A model generated the notes under the pieces. The model saw only the letters and a list, made by a program, of their open reading frames with translations. It had not been told where the DNA came from and made no database searches. DNA of 64,000 nt from HGM10766 sp900757295. Lineage in GTDB: Bacteria; Bacillota_I; Bacilli_A; RF39; UBA660. The stretch covers positions 496,001 to 560,000 of the forward strand of contig DAJPHG010000001.1 of assembly GCA_025992315.1 (NCBI GenBank), written 5' to 3'. Each line of letters starts with the position of its first letter. Positions within the stretch are counted from its first letter, which is position 1. Shown in pieces: positions 18,732-28,110 of the stretch. A program made the translations under genes and the position numbers.

Positions 18732-19682
18732 ATGAAAAACGTAGTTATTTTTGGAGGCGGAAGTGGTCTTTCTCAATTACTTAAAGGTTTAAAATTATTC
18801 CCTGTAAATGTAACAGCTGTAGTTAGTGTCGCTGATAATGGAGGTAGTACAGGGGCTTTAAGAAAAGAATTTGATAATCCAGCAGTTGGTGATATTACAA
18901 AGGTTTTATTAGCTATGGCTAATACTGATGAAGATAATACCAATTTATTAAATTATAGATTTGCAACTAATTCAAAGTTAGGGAATCACTCTATTAAAAA
19001 TCTTTTATTGACAGCCTTATTAGATTTAAAAGGTGATTTTGCTCATGCAATACCTGTTTTATGTAAATTATTCAATATTCAGGGTACAATATTACCTTTA
19101 ACAGATGAACCAGTAGATTTAATTGGAAAAACTGAAAATGGTGAATATATTATTGGAGAGAGTGAAATTACTAAAGCTCATGTTAAAATAGAAGAAATTT
19201 TTTATGATAAGAAATTTAAGATTAATCCAGAAATATTTAAAGCTATTTTTAAAGCAGATTTAATTATCTTCTCTTGTGGTAGCCTTTATACAAGTGTAAT
19301 ACCTCATTTAGTCTTAACTCAAATTACTGATGCAATAAATGATTCGAATGCTAAAACTTTATATGTTTGCAATCTTGTTACTCAACCTGGTGAGACAGAT
19401 AATTACAAAGTTAGTGATCATATTAAAGTATTTCAAAAATATCTTGGTTCTAAAGGTTTAGATGCTATTATTGCAAATAATGCAAAAATGTCTAAATATT
19501 TAGTTAATAAATATGCAAATGAAGAACAAAAAGATCCAGTTACTCTTGATAAAAAACAAATTGAAAAGCTTGGAGTAACTTTAATTGAAGATAAAATATA
19601 CAAAATAGAAAATAATACTTTAAGACACGATGCATTAAAAACTGCCTATTTAATTTTCTCTTATTTAATGGATGGCAAATAA
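18732..19682 (+). CDS. yvcK: YvcK/GlmR gluconeogenesis and wall-precursor regulator
   Basis: The 316-residue CofD-like protein begins VVIFGGGSGLSQLLKGLK and holds VSVADNGGSTGALRKEF and GDITKVLLAMA, the UDP-sugar-binding core of YvcK. In Bacillus it binds UDP-GlcNAc and stimulates GlmS to feed wall synthesis. GGTGAT precedes the ATG. It overlaps whiA by one base (TAATG). The third usual partner, rapZ, is not next to it. Confidence 0.92.
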   Translation: MKNVVIFGGGSGLSQLLKGLKLFPVNVTAVVSVADNGGSTGALRKEFDNPAVGDITKVLLAMANTDEDNTNLLNYRFATNSKLGNHSIKNLLLTALLDLKGDFAHAIPVLCKLFNIQGTILPLTDEPVDLIGKTENGEYIIGESEITKAHVKIEEIFYDKKFKINPEIFKAIFKADLIIFSCGSLYTSVIPHLVLTQITDAINDSNAKTLYVCNLVTQPGETDNYKVSDHIKVFQKYLGSKGLDAIIANNAKMSKYLVNKYANEEQKDPVTLDKKQIEKLGVTLIEDKIYKIENNTLRHDALKTAYLIFSYLMDGK

Positions 19683-20605
19683 TGACATTTACTACTAGAA
19701 TAAAAGAAGAAGTTTCTAAGCTTCCATTTGATTTGATTAGTGGCAGAAATGAATTACTATCTTTTGTTAGATATGATGGAAAATATACAAAAGATAAAAT
19801 CACTTTAGTTATGGAAAATGCAAGTGTTGCTAGAAGAATATATAAAATAATTAAAGAGATATATCATACAAATATATCTGTTATAGTAAGAAATCAAAGA
19901 AGATTTAGAGTGAAACAAATTTATATATTAGAAATAAAAGAGAATATATTAAATATTTTGGAAGATTTAAGTATTTATAAAGATGGTAAAAAAATTGATC
20001 CTCAAGATTATTTATTAGAAACAAAAGAAGATAAGATTGCATTTATTCAAGGTTTATTCTTAGCTTGTGGTAGTATTAATGATCCTGCTACTAGTGGATA
20101 TCATTTAGAATTTGTTGTTCCCTTAAAAAAAGATGCAATATATATCCAGAAAGTATTAAAAGATTTAAACTTAAGTTCTAAAATATTAAAACGTTCTAAT
20201 CATTATATGATTTATTTGAAAAATGCTGAACAAATAAGTGATTTAATAAAAATGTTCAACGCAATAAATTCTTTATTTTATTTTGAAGATATAAGAATAT
20301 ATAGAGATCATAAAAACATGGTTAATCGTTTAAATAATTGTGAAATAGCTAATCAAGAAAAAACTATAAAAGCGGGAATGAATCAGATAGATAATATTAA
20401 ATATATTGAAGATAAGGAATTAATTGATCTTTTAGATGAAAGAACTAAAGATGTAATGAAATATAGAAAAAAATATCCAGAAGTTTCTTTTAATGAACTT
20501 GCTGAAATTATTTCTATGGAAACTGGTAATAAGATTGGCAAATCTGGTATTAATCACTGTTTTATTAAAATTAGAGAATTAGTTAAAAAACATCAAGAAA
20601 GTTAA
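19682..20605 (+). CDS. whiA: WhiA-family DNA-binding protein
   Basis: WhiA joins an N-terminal LAGLIDADG-like domain (about residues 1-210; FIQGLFLACGSINDP is its core) to a C-terminal helix-turn-helix (SFNELAEIISMETGNKIGKSGINH). Length, 307, is normal. It affects division and chromosome segregation in Bacillus and sporulation in Streptomyces. It follows yvcK with one base of overlap, the standard arrangement. Confidence 0.92.
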   Translation: MTFTTRIKEEVSKLPFDLISGRNELLSFVRYDGKYTKDKITLVMENASVARRIYKIIKEIYHTNISVIVRNQRRFRVKQIYILEIKENILNILEDLSIYKDGKKIDPQDYLLETKEDKIAFIQGLFLACGSINDPATSGYHLEFVVPLKKDAIYIQKVLKDLNLSSKILKRSNHYMIYLKNAEQISDLIKMFNAINSLFYFEDIRIYRDHKNMVNRLNNCEIANQEKTIKAGMNQIDNIKYIEDKELIDLLDERTKDVMKYRKKYPEVSFNELAEIISMETGNKIGKSGINHCFIKIRELVKKHQES

Positions 20606-20612
20606 TTATATG

Positions 20613-20642
20613 AAAAAAGTTCAATTGTATTTGAACTTTTTT
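20613..20642. terminator. Bidirectional terminator between whiA and clpP
   Basis: AAAAAAGTTCAA and TTGAACTTTTTT form a 12-bp stem between the convergent genes. Confidence 0.85.
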
Positions 20643-21210
20643 ATAATATTTGATCAATTAAACCATAACTTAGTGCTTCTTTAGCATCCATATAATTATC
20701 TCTTTCAGTATCAATTACTATTTGATTTAAATCCTTGTTAGTTAATGTGGCTAACATTTTATTTAGTTTATTTTTAAGTTTAATAATTCTTTCAGCAGCA
20801 ATTTGTATTTCAGTTGCTTGGCCTTTTGCCCCTCCTAGTGGTTGATGAATCATTATTTCAGAATTTTTTAAAGCACATCTTTTGCCTTTAGTACCACTTG
20901 CTAGTAAGAATGCCGCCATACTTGCCGCCATACCAACAACAATTGTTTTGACATCACTTTTAATAAAATTAATAGTATCATAAATACTAAAACCTGCTGT
21001 AACACTACCTCCTGGTGAATTAATATATAAACAAATATCTTCATTATTAATAGAGTCTAAATAAAGTAATTCAGAAACTATTATACTTGATGTTTCATCT
21101 GTTATTTCTCCTGTAAGAAAAATTATTCGATCTTTAAGTAATCTAGAATATAGATCATAACTACGTTCACTATTATAATTTCTTTCTACAACATATGGAA
21201 TTAAGTTCAT
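20641..21210 (-). CDS. clpP: ATP-dependent Clp protease proteolytic subunit
   Basis: ClpP forms the 14-mer chamber fed by ClpX or ClpC and degrades regulators and tmRNA-tagged proteins. The 189 residues contain the catalytic Ser in VGMAASMAAFLL (more often GQAASMGA), the His in IMIHQPLGG and the Asp in DTERDNYMDAKEA, plus YINSPGGSV. Start MNLIPYVVERN has GGTGAT upstream on the minus strand. Confidence 0.95.
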   Translation of the reverse strand: MNLIPYVVERNYNSERSYDLYSRLLKDRIIFLTGEITDETSSIIVSELLYLDSINNEDICLYINSPGGSVTAGFSIYDTINFIKSDVKTIVVGMAASMAAFLLASGTKGKRCALKNSEIMIHQPLGGAKGQATEIQIAAERIIKLKNKLNKMLATLTNKDLNQIVIDTERDNYMDAKEALSYGLIDQIL

Positions 21211-21356
21211 TTATATCACCTATTTAAATTATAAGAAATTTATGTAATTTTATAACAAAAATGATCATACAATATTTTACAAAATATAAATATAAAAAAT
21301 ATTTGTAAACTATGCTTAATTTTGTTAAAATATTTTTAGAATAAAGAGGCATTAAT

Positions 21357-23015
21357 ATGAAAAATAATATAAAAGTTTATATATGTAATAAAGAAGAGAT
21401 TATAGATGTTAATATGAGTATTAGAGATATTATTAATACTTATAATAAAAATAAGTTAGATGTTGTAGCAGTAAAAGTTAATAATGAAATAGTATCTGCT
21501 GATTACAAACTAAATAATAAAGATAATATTACTTTTTTATATCAAAATGATAGAGATGGAAATAAGCTTTATGTTAGTGGTTTAAAATTTGTTTTAATTA
21601 ATGCTGTTGAAGAACTTTATCATAATCAAGCTGAAATATTTTTTGAACATTCTATTGATAAAGGTATCTGCTTTACTTTAACAATTGATGAAATGTTTAA
21701 GCAAAATGCTTTGTCAAATATAAAATATAAAATGAAGGAAATAATAGATGCAGATATTCCTTTTAAAAGAGTTAGAGCTTTAAAGAAAGATGCAATCTTA
21801 TTTTTTAATAAATCAGAAGAAACTGAAAAAGCTTTAAATATTCAAAATGTTTCAAATAATTTTGTTACTTTATATAATTTAGATAATCAATATAATTATT
21901 TTTATACAGACATGCCTTATTCTACTAAATGTTTAAAGAATTTTGATGTTATACATGTTGATAATGATAAGTATGTATTGTTATTTCCTTTAGTTGGTAA
22001 TGATTTATCTGTTCCTAAATATACCCATTACCCATTGAATATGTTAGCTTTTAGAAATTATAAAAAATGGATTCATTCTATTAATATATTTAATGTATCT
22101 GATGTTAATAAGTTAGTTGCAGATAGAACTATTGAAGATTTTATTAGAGTAAATGAATTGTTTTTACAAAAAAATATATTAACAGAAGCAGATAAAATTG
22201 TTAATAGACAGAATATTAAAATTATATTAATAGCTGGTCCTTCTTCTTCTGGAAAGACTACAACAAGTATGAAATTAATGAATGTTTTACAAACTTATGG
22301 AAAGAATATATTAAGAATATCAATAGATGATTATTATTTAGACCAATCTAGAATGCCTAAAGAAGCGGTTGAAAATAGAGATTTTGAATCTGTTGATTTA
22401 ATTGATTTAGAGTTGTTAAATAATCAAATAAATGACTTAATAAATAATAAATCTGTACATTTACCAATATATAATTTTATAAATGGTAAAAAGGAATTTA
22501 GTTTGAATGAAACTAAGATAAATGATGATACTTTAATTATTATTGAAGGGTTACATGCATTAAATAGTAAACTTTTAAGTAATATTTCAGATAGCGTTAA
22601 GTATAAAATTTATATTTCTCCTTTTGAGCCTTTATCTATTGATAGACATAATCATTTATCTACTGTTGATTTAAGATTAATTAGGAGAATAGTACGCGAT
22701 AATAATTTTAGAGGTGTTAGTGCTGAGGATACTATTAATAGTTGGTCTAAAGTTAGAAAAGGTGAAGAAGAGTTCATTTTCCCATTTATGAACAGTGTTA
22801 ATAGTGTTATTAATACATCTTTAATTTATGAAGTGGGGGTTTTAAAAGTTTATGTAGAACCTTTATTGTATTCAGTTCCTGTAGAATCTAAAGCATATGA
22901 AGAGTCAAAAAGATTAATTAACTTTTTAAAAATTTTTTATTCTATACCATCTGAATATGTTGATAAAAGTTCTTTATTGAGGGAGTTTATTGGTGGCAGT
23001 ATTTTTAAATACTAA
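21357..23015 (+). CDS. TGS-domain nucleoside (uridine) kinase
   Basis: The 552 residues combine a TGS domain (about 1-65), a threonyl-tRNA-synthetase-like second domain (about 70-200) and a C-terminal uridine-kinase/PRK domain with the P-loop LIAGPSSSGKTTTS (about residue 295) and RISIDDYYLDQSRMP. Such fusions are common in Clostridia and Mollicutes-like Bacilli and are annotated as nucleoside kinases; the natural substrate is not certain. It is 17 bases before gap and may share its transcript. Confidence 0.88.
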   Translation: MKNNIKVYICNKEEIIDVNMSIRDIINTYNKNKLDVVAVKVNNEIVSADYKLNNKDNITFLYQNDRDGNKLYVSGLKFVLINAVEELYHNQAEIFFEHSIDKGICFTLTIDEMFKQNALSNIKYKMKEIIDADIPFKRVRALKKDAILFFNKSEETEKALNIQNVSNNFVTLYNLDNQYNYFYTDMPYSTKCLKNFDVIHVDNDKYVLLFPLVGNDLSVPKYTHYPLNMLAFRNYKKWIHSINIFNVSDVNKLVADRTIEDFIRVNELFLQKNILTEADKIVNRQNIKIILIAGPSSSGKTTTSMKLMNVLQTYGKNILRISIDDYYLDQSRMPKEAVENRDFESVDLIDLELLNNQINDLINNKSVHLPIYNFINGKKEFSLNETKINDDTLIIIEGLHALNSKLLSNISDSVKYKIYISPFEPLSIDRHNHLSTVDLRLIRRIVRDNNFRGVSAEDTINSWSKVRKGEEEFIFPFMNSVNSVINTSLIYEVGVLKVYVEPLLYSVPVESKAYEESKRLINFLKIFYSIPSEYVDKSSLLREFIGGSIFKY

Positions 23016-23032
23016 GAGAAAGAAGGTTTATA

Positions 23033-24049
23033 ATGAAGATAGGAATTAATGGTTTTGGAAGAATAGGACGTTTAGCTTTAAGATTATTATTAGAAGATGA
23101 TGAATTGGATGTTGTTGCAATTAATGATTTATGTGATGCAGAAAGTTTAGCTTATTTACTAAAATATGATACAAATCATAGAGGATTTCATACTGATGAA
23201 ATAAGTTTTGATCAAAATAATATTATTTATAATGGGAAAAAGATTCGCGTTTTATCTCACAAAGATCCTGAATCTATTCCATGGGATGTTTTAGGTGTTG
23301 AAGTAGTATTAGAGTGTAGTGGATTATTTACATCTTTAGATAGTGCCAAAAAACATATTAAAGCTGGTGCTAAGAAAGTAGTTATATCTGCTCCTGCTAA
23401 AGGAGATGTTAAGACTATTGTTTATAATGTTAATGATGACATTTTAAATGGCAGTGAACAAGTTATCTCAGCAGCTTCATGTACAACAAATTGTTTAGCT
23501 CCTGTATTAAAAGTTATTAATGATAATTATACAATTAAAAAAGGTTTTATGACTACAGTACATGCATATACAAATGATCAAGCAACTTTAGATGTTACTC
23601 ATAAAAAAGGCATTTTATCTAGAAGAGGTAGAGCAGCTGCAGCAAATATTGTTCCATCAACTACTGGTGCAGCATTAGCAATTGGAAAAGTAATACCTTC
23701 TTTAGATGGTAAACTTGATGGGAATGCTTATAGAGTACCTGTAAGTGATGGTTCTTTAATTGATGTTGTTTTAGAATTATCAGAAAATACCTCAGTAGAA
23801 GAAATAAATAATTTATTTATGAATAACCAAAACGAAACTTTAAAATTTACAATGGATCCTATAGTTTCAAGTGATGTTTTAGGAATGCATTATGGTTCTT
23901 TAGTTGATGGATTATTAACAAATGTATTAACTACTGATGGTAAACAACTAGTTAAAATTGTTGCTTGGTATGATAATGAAATGAGTTATACTGCTCAAAT
24001 GATTAGAACTACAAAAAGTTTAATTAATAAGTCAAATGGTGTAAATTAG
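23033..24049 (+). CDS. gap: Glyceraldehyde-3-phosphate dehydrogenase
   Basis: GAPDH oxidises glyceraldehyde 3-phosphate with NAD and phosphate. The 338 residues hold GINGFGRIGRLALR, the catalytic SAASCTTNCLAP, TTVHAYTNDQ, RRGRAAAANIVPS and WYDNEMSYT. Residue 32 region VVAINDLCDAES favours NAD. GAAAGAAGG lies upstream of the ATG. Unlike in most relatives, pgk is not directly next: a secreted protein gene separates them. Confidence 0.96.
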   Translation: MKIGINGFGRIGRLALRLLLEDDELDVVAINDLCDAESLAYLLKYDTNHRGFHTDEISFDQNNIIYNGKKIRVLSHKDPESIPWDVLGVEVVLECSGLFTSLDSAKKHIKAGAKKVVISAPAKGDVKTIVYNVNDDILNGSEQVISAASCTTNCLAPVLKVINDNYTIKKGFMTTVHAYTNDQATLDVTHKKGILSRRGRAAAANIVPSTTGAALAIGKVIPSLDGKLDGNAYRVPVSDGSLIDVVLELSENTSVEEINNLFMNNQNETLKFTMDPIVSSDVLGMHYGSLVDGLLTNVLTTDGKQLVKIVAWYDNEMSYTAQMIRTTKSLINKSNGVN

Positions 24050-24111
24050 TTATTTAAAAAATTGACTAAATATTTAATATTTAATAACATATAGTTAGGA
24101 AAGTGATATAT

Positions 24112-25158
24112 ATGGAAAATGAGAATTTAAAAAAAGCTGCAGCTTTATCAACCGCTGCTATGATGTCTATGGCTGGGGCAACTCCTGCTCTTGCACAAAC
24201 TAATGTAAATAATGTCGAAGCTCAACAATTTGATTATGATATAAATAATATGGATAATGTTTTAGATGATTTATATCAACAACAAATGAATTATTTAGTT
24301 CCTACTGTAGAAAAGTTAAAAGAATTTTATAGTAATGTTGATACTAAAAATATAATAAAAACAGGATATGGCAATGCTTATAATGTTATAAATACTGATT
24401 TGGGTTATGAAACAAGAAGTTATGGCTATAATTCAACTGTTTATATTTCAAAAAATCAAGATTTGGTTTCTGAGTTAAAGAAGAATAATCAATTAATTAA
24501 TTCTTTGAAAATAAAATCTACAAGTGCTCGTGATACTGATTATCAAATGATTTTTGACGGAAGTAATTTAAGATTAAAAACTAAAGAAGACAATGATTTA
24601 ATAGATAATTATACCAATATAGTTGGTTATCCAATAACTATAAATGAAAATTTGATTAATTTATTAAATGATATAAAAAATAAAAATTATGATAATATTG
24701 ATGATGAATATTTAAATGCTCTTACTGAAATTTATCAAGCTCAAAATAAATATATTTTTAGTACAAAATCAAAGCTAAAAGATTTCTATGAAAATATAGA
24801 TACTAAAAATATAATTAAAAATGGATATAATGGTGCTTATAATGCTTATTTAGATAATAACTACTATAATATTGATTTTTCAGATGAAAATGAAATTGAA
24901 AGCTTTTTATTAGAATCTATAAAGAATAATAATAATTTAATAACTAGCATGAGGATAAATGGTATTACTAGTAGAACTCCTGATTACAACGTTATTGTTG
25001 ATCCTAGTGTACAAATGGGAATAAGACAAAAAACTAGTGAAGATAAAGAATTAATTGAGCAATATTCTAATATAGTTGGTACGCCTTATGTTTTACCAAT
25101 ATCTGTTATTAAAAATTTAGAAAATGTTCCTGGTTTAACTTATACTAGAACAAAATAA
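24112..25158 (+). CDS. Secreted two-repeat protein of unknown function
   Basis: ATG 24112 follows GAAAGTGAT; an in-frame GTG at 24103 is less likely. A signal-like N-terminus, AALSTAAMMSMAGATPALAQ, predicts export. The mature part is two copies of one domain of about 145 residues: YQQQMNYLVPTVEKLKEFY...NVDTKNIIKTGYGNAYN and YQAQNKYIFSTKSKLKDFY...NIDTKNIIKNGYNGAYN, each ending with a D-x-I-D/E-x-Y-x-N-I-V-G block. I know no family with this pattern. A possible own promoter (TTGACT at 24063) lies upstream, and a terminator separates it from pgk. Confidence 0.7.
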   Translation: MENENLKKAAALSTAAMMSMAGATPALAQTNVNNVEAQQFDYDINNMDNVLDDLYQQQMNYLVPTVEKLKEFYSNVDTKNIIKTGYGNAYNVINTDLGYETRSYGYNSTVYISKNQDLVSELKKNNQLINSLKIKSTSARDTDYQMIFDGSNLRLKTKEDNDLIDNYTNIVGYPITINENLINLLNDIKNKNYDNIDDEYLNALTEIYQAQNKYIFSTKSKLKDFYENIDTKNIIKNGYNGAYNAYLDNNYYNIDFSDENEIESFLLESIKNNNNLITSMRINGITSRTPDYNVIVDPSVQMGIRQKTSEDKELIEQYSNIVGTPYVLPISVIKNLENVPGLTYTRTK

Positions 25159-25161
25159 TGT

Positions 25162-25192
25162 AAAATCATAAATAATATTTATGATTTTTTCT
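25162..25192 (+). terminator. Intrinsic terminator after the two-repeat gene
   Basis: AAAATCATAAAT and ATTTATGATTTT pair around a short loop and end in T6. Confidence 0.85.
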
Positions 25193-25199
25193 TTTATAA

Positions 25200-25228
25200 T
25201 TGATTAAAAAATAATATTTTTTTATAAT
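25200..25228 (+). promoter_or_regulatory. SigA-type promoter of pgk-tpiA
   Basis: TTGATT at 25200-25205 and TATAAT at 25223-25228 are separated by exactly 17 bases, 17 bases before the pgk start and just after a terminator. Confidence 0.75.
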
Positions 25229-25245
25229 ATGTATAGGTGATAACA

Positions 25246-26475
25246 ATGTATAATAAAATACAAGATATAAATATAGAAGATAAGAAAGTTGTTCTAAGAT
25301 GTGACTATAATGTTCCTATTGTTGATGGTGTTATTCAAGACGATACTAAAATAAAAGCATCTTTAAAAACCATAGAATATTTATTAGAACATAATTGTAA
25401 AATAATAATTTTATCTCATTTAGGAAAGATAGAAAGCAAACAAGATTTAAAGAAATATACTCTTGCTCCGATTGCTAAAAGATTATTAGAATTACTTAAT
25501 GCTAATAATAGAAGCAAAATTCATGTTGTTTTTTCTAATCATACTAGAAGTAGTGCTATTGTAGAAAAGGTTGCTGCTTTAAATTCTAGAGAAATATTAA
25601 TGGTAGAAAATACTAGATTTGAAGATTATCCTAGTAATTATGAAAGTTCTTGTAATGAAGAGTTATCTAAATTTTGGGCATCATTGGGAGATATATTTGT
25701 TAATGAAGCATTCGCATCTTCTCATAGAAAGCATGCTTCTACTTATGGAATTGCTAAATATATTCCAGGTTATATTGGCTTTAGAGTTCAAGAAGAATTA
25801 GAAATGTTAGATAAGTATATTTTGAATGCAGAGCATCCTTTTACGGTAGTAATGGGTGGAGCTAAATTAGAAGATAAAATAAAAGTTATTGAAAAATTAT
25901 TACCATTATGTGATCATTTGTTATTAACGGGTGGTATTGCAAATACATTTTTAAAAGCATTAAATATTAATATAGGTTTTTCTTTGTGCTCAAATGATGA
26001 AGAACTAATAGAAAAGATTAAACAAATTTTATTGCAATATAGAAGTAAAATAGTTTTACCTTTTGATGCAATAGTTGGCAGCAGTTACGATAAAGAATAT
26101 ACTTCTTTAAAAATGATAAATAAACTTGATGATAATGAAATTATATATGATTTGGGACATAAAACAATTGAAAAATACTCTATTTACCTAAATGAATCAC
26201 AAACTGTTTTTATTAATGGGACTGCTGGGAAATACGAAGATCCTCGTTATGCTAATGGAACTAAGGAAATTTTAGCTGCTTTAAATTATAGTGGTGCCAA
26301 TGTAATAGTTGGTGGAGGAGACTGTGTTGCTGCTGTTAATAAATTTAACTATAAAGATGCTTTTACATATCTTTGCACTGGAGGGGGAGCATCATTAGAT
26401 TATATTGCTAATGGTAGTCTAATTGCGCTTGAGCCACTAAAGAAAGAAGAAAATTATGAAGTACTTGATTTTTAA
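25246..26475 (+). CDS. pgk: Phosphoglycerate kinase
   Basis: PGK transfers phosphate from 1,3-bisphosphoglycerate to ADP. ATG 25246 sits four bases after GGTGAT; GTG 25237 is inside that site. The 409 residues include VLRCDYNVPI, MGGAKLEDKI, GGIANTFLKA, and the nucleotide loops GGGDCVAAV (usually GGGDSAAA) and TGGGASLDYI. The substitution of Cys for Ser in the first loop is conservative. Its last 20 bases overlap tpiA, so the two are coupled. Confidence 0.95.
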   Translation: MYNKIQDINIEDKKVVLRCDYNVPIVDGVIQDDTKIKASLKTIEYLLEHNCKIIILSHLGKIESKQDLKKYTLAPIAKRLLELLNANNRSKIHVVFSNHTRSSAIVEKVAALNSREILMVENTRFEDYPSNYESSCNEELSKFWASLGDIFVNEAFASSHRKHASTYGIAKYIPGYIGFRVQEELEMLDKYILNAEHPFTVVMGGAKLEDKIKVIEKLLPLCDHLLLTGGIANTFLKALNINIGFSLCSNDEELIEKIKQILLQYRSKIVLPFDAIVGSSYDKEYTSLKMINKLDDNEIIYDLGHKTIEKYSIYLNESQTVFINGTAGKYEDPRYANGTKEILAALNYSGANVIVGGGDCVAAVNKFNYKDAFTYLCTGGGASLDYIANGSLIALEPLKKEENYEVLDF

Positions 26476-27145
26476 TTTAAAATCTAATTTTAAATATAAT
26501 GATTTAATTTTATATGCAGATCAAATAAACGCTTTAAAATCAAATATAATCATTGCACCTAGTAATATTTATTTAAATTATTTAAATAATCTTGGTTTTG
26601 AAACATGTGCACAAGATGTTTCTAAATATAATATGGGAAGTTATACTGGTGAAGTTAATGCCAGTCAAATTAAAAGCATTGGGACTAATTTTGCTCTAAT
26701 TGGGCATCAAGAGCGTAGAAAATATTTTAATGAAGATAATGATTTGATAGATAAAGTTAAAAGTTGTTTAGATAATAATTTAAAGGTTATTTATTGTATC
26801 GGAAATGATTTGAAAGATGATAATTTGGATGATATAAAACTAGAACTTGATAAATTGTTTGATTTAAAAATTAGTTGTGATCAGATAGTTTTAGCATATG
26901 AACCTTTATGGGCGATTGGGAATGATAATTTACCAGACATTAATTATATTAATGAGAAATTAACTTCTATTAAAGAATATATTAAAAACAAGTATTCTTT
27001 AAATATTGATATTTTATATGGTGGTAGTATCCATTCTAAAGATTTAAATTTATTAGAACAAATCTCTTCAAATGGTTTACTTATTGGACATTCTTCATTA
27101 AATGTTGACGAAATTTTTACACTTTCTAAACTGGCAAAACATTAA
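26456..27145 (+). CDS. tpiA: Triose-phosphate isomerase, short and divergent
   Basis: At 229 residues this is about 20 shorter than usual. The catalytic Lys (FNLKSN for NWKMN), His (IGHQERR for IGHSERR) and Glu (AYEPLWAIG) remain, as does YGGSI. The phosphate-gripping GGAS loop reads GHSS. The surface helices are trimmed. The position after pgk, with a 20-base overlap, makes it the glycolytic enzyme; nothing else in the window could replace it. Confidence 0.9.
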   Translation: MKYLIFNLKSNFKYNDLILYADQINALKSNIIIAPSNIYLNYLNNLGFETCAQDVSKYNMGSYTGEVNASQIKSIGTNFALIGHQERRKYFNEDNDLIDKVKSCLDNNLKVIYCIGNDLKDDNLDDIKLELDKLFDLKISCDQIVLAYEPLWAIGNDNLPDINYINEKLTSIKEYIKNKYSLNIDILYGGSIHSKDLNLLEQISSNGLLIGHSSLNVDEIFTLSKLAKH

Positions 27146-27170
27146 GCGACATTTTTTTACAATTGTTTAC

Positions 27171-27216
27171 AGAAATAGACAAAACATTTTCTAGTATTTT
27201 GTCTATTTCTTTTATA
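27171..27216 (+). terminator. 14-bp perfect inverted repeat before spo0A
   Basis: AGAAATAGACAAAA and TTTTGTCTATTTCT pair perfectly across a 12-base loop, followed by TTTATATAAT. It probably ends the pgk-tpiA transcript; the T tract is weak, so a regulatory role at spo0A is also possible. Confidence 0.6.
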
Positions 27217-27253
27217 TAATTATCTTGCGTGCAGTAAAAGGAAGGAAATAAAA

Positions 27254-28027
27254 ATGAAAAACAAAATTAGAGTTTTAATGCTAGATGACAATGAAAATAT
27301 TGTCAACGCAGTAAAAGAACACTTTAGCAGTCACGCAGTAATTGATATTGTATTAACATGTCATGATGGTAAAAAAGGTTATGACATGATATTAGAAAAA
27401 GAAAAGGAATATGATGTCATAGTAATGGATTTGATAATGCCTAATAAGGATGGTTTATCAATACTAGAAGATTTACATAGTTTGAAAATTAATAAGAAAA
27501 TTATTGTATTAACAAGCTATAGTAAAGATGAAACTATTAGAAAAGTTAGTGATTATGGAGTTAGCTATTACATGCTAAAACCATTTGATATAAATAGTCT
27601 AGAAAAAAGAATTCTAGATACAGCAGAAAATAAAAATTATAAAACTGATTTACAAGATTCTAAATCGAAGAATATTGATTTATCTATAACTAAAATATTA
27701 CATTCTTTAGGAATCCCTTCTCATATAAGAGGTTTTCAATATATTAGAGATGGAATTTATATGATGTATAAGGAACCGGGTTTAATTGGTGGAATTACTA
27801 AAGAATTGTATCCAGAAATTGCTTTAAGATATGAAACAACTTCTTCCAGAGTAGAAAGAGCAATTAGACATGCAATTGAAATAAGTTGGAATAGAGGAGA
27901 TTATGATTTAATGGAAGAAATATTTGGCCATTCTGTTGATTATGATAAAGCAAAACCTACTAATTCAGAGTTTATAGCAACAGTTGCTGATAAATTAAGA
28001 TTAGATGATCAGTTAATAAAATTATAA
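27254..28027 (+). CDS. spo0A: Spo0A-type response regulator
   Basis: The receiver domain (about residues 5-122) has the acid pair D11-D12, phosphoacceptor D59 in VIVMDLIMPNKDG, T87 and K109. The C-terminal domain (about 145-257) carries the Spo0A DNA-binding helices, with SRVERAIRHAIE and GYxxLYP-like KELYPEIALRYET. In spore formers Spo0A starts sporulation; in relatives without spores it can regulate stationary phase. No sporulation gene other than possible spore-type lipoproteins is visible here. AAGGAAGGA precedes the ATG. It lies between tpiA and gpmI, an unusual place. Confidence 0.92.
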   Translation: MKNKIRVLMLDDNENIVNAVKEHFSSHAVIDIVLTCHDGKKGYDMILEKEKEYDVIVMDLIMPNKDGLSILEDLHSLKINKKIIVLTSYSKDETIRKVSDYGVSYYMLKPFDINSLEKRILDTAENKNYKTDLQDSKSKNIDLSITKILHSLGIPSHIRGFQYIRDGIYMMYKEPGLIGGITKELYPEIALRYETTSSRVERAIRHAIEISWNRGDYDLMEEIFGHSVDYDKAKPTNSEFIATVADKLRLDDQLIKL

Positions 28028-28052
28028 CAAAGATTCAATTCTTTGTTTTTTA
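28026..28052 (+). terminator. Intrinsic terminator of spo0A
   Basis: AACAAAGA and TCTTTGTT pair, followed by T-rich sequence; the left arm touches the stop codon. Confidence 0.75.
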
Positions 28053-28110
28053 ATACGCTAGTTTTTTAAAGCATAATATTGTATAATCATTTGTAGTAAA
28101 GGAGAAAATC

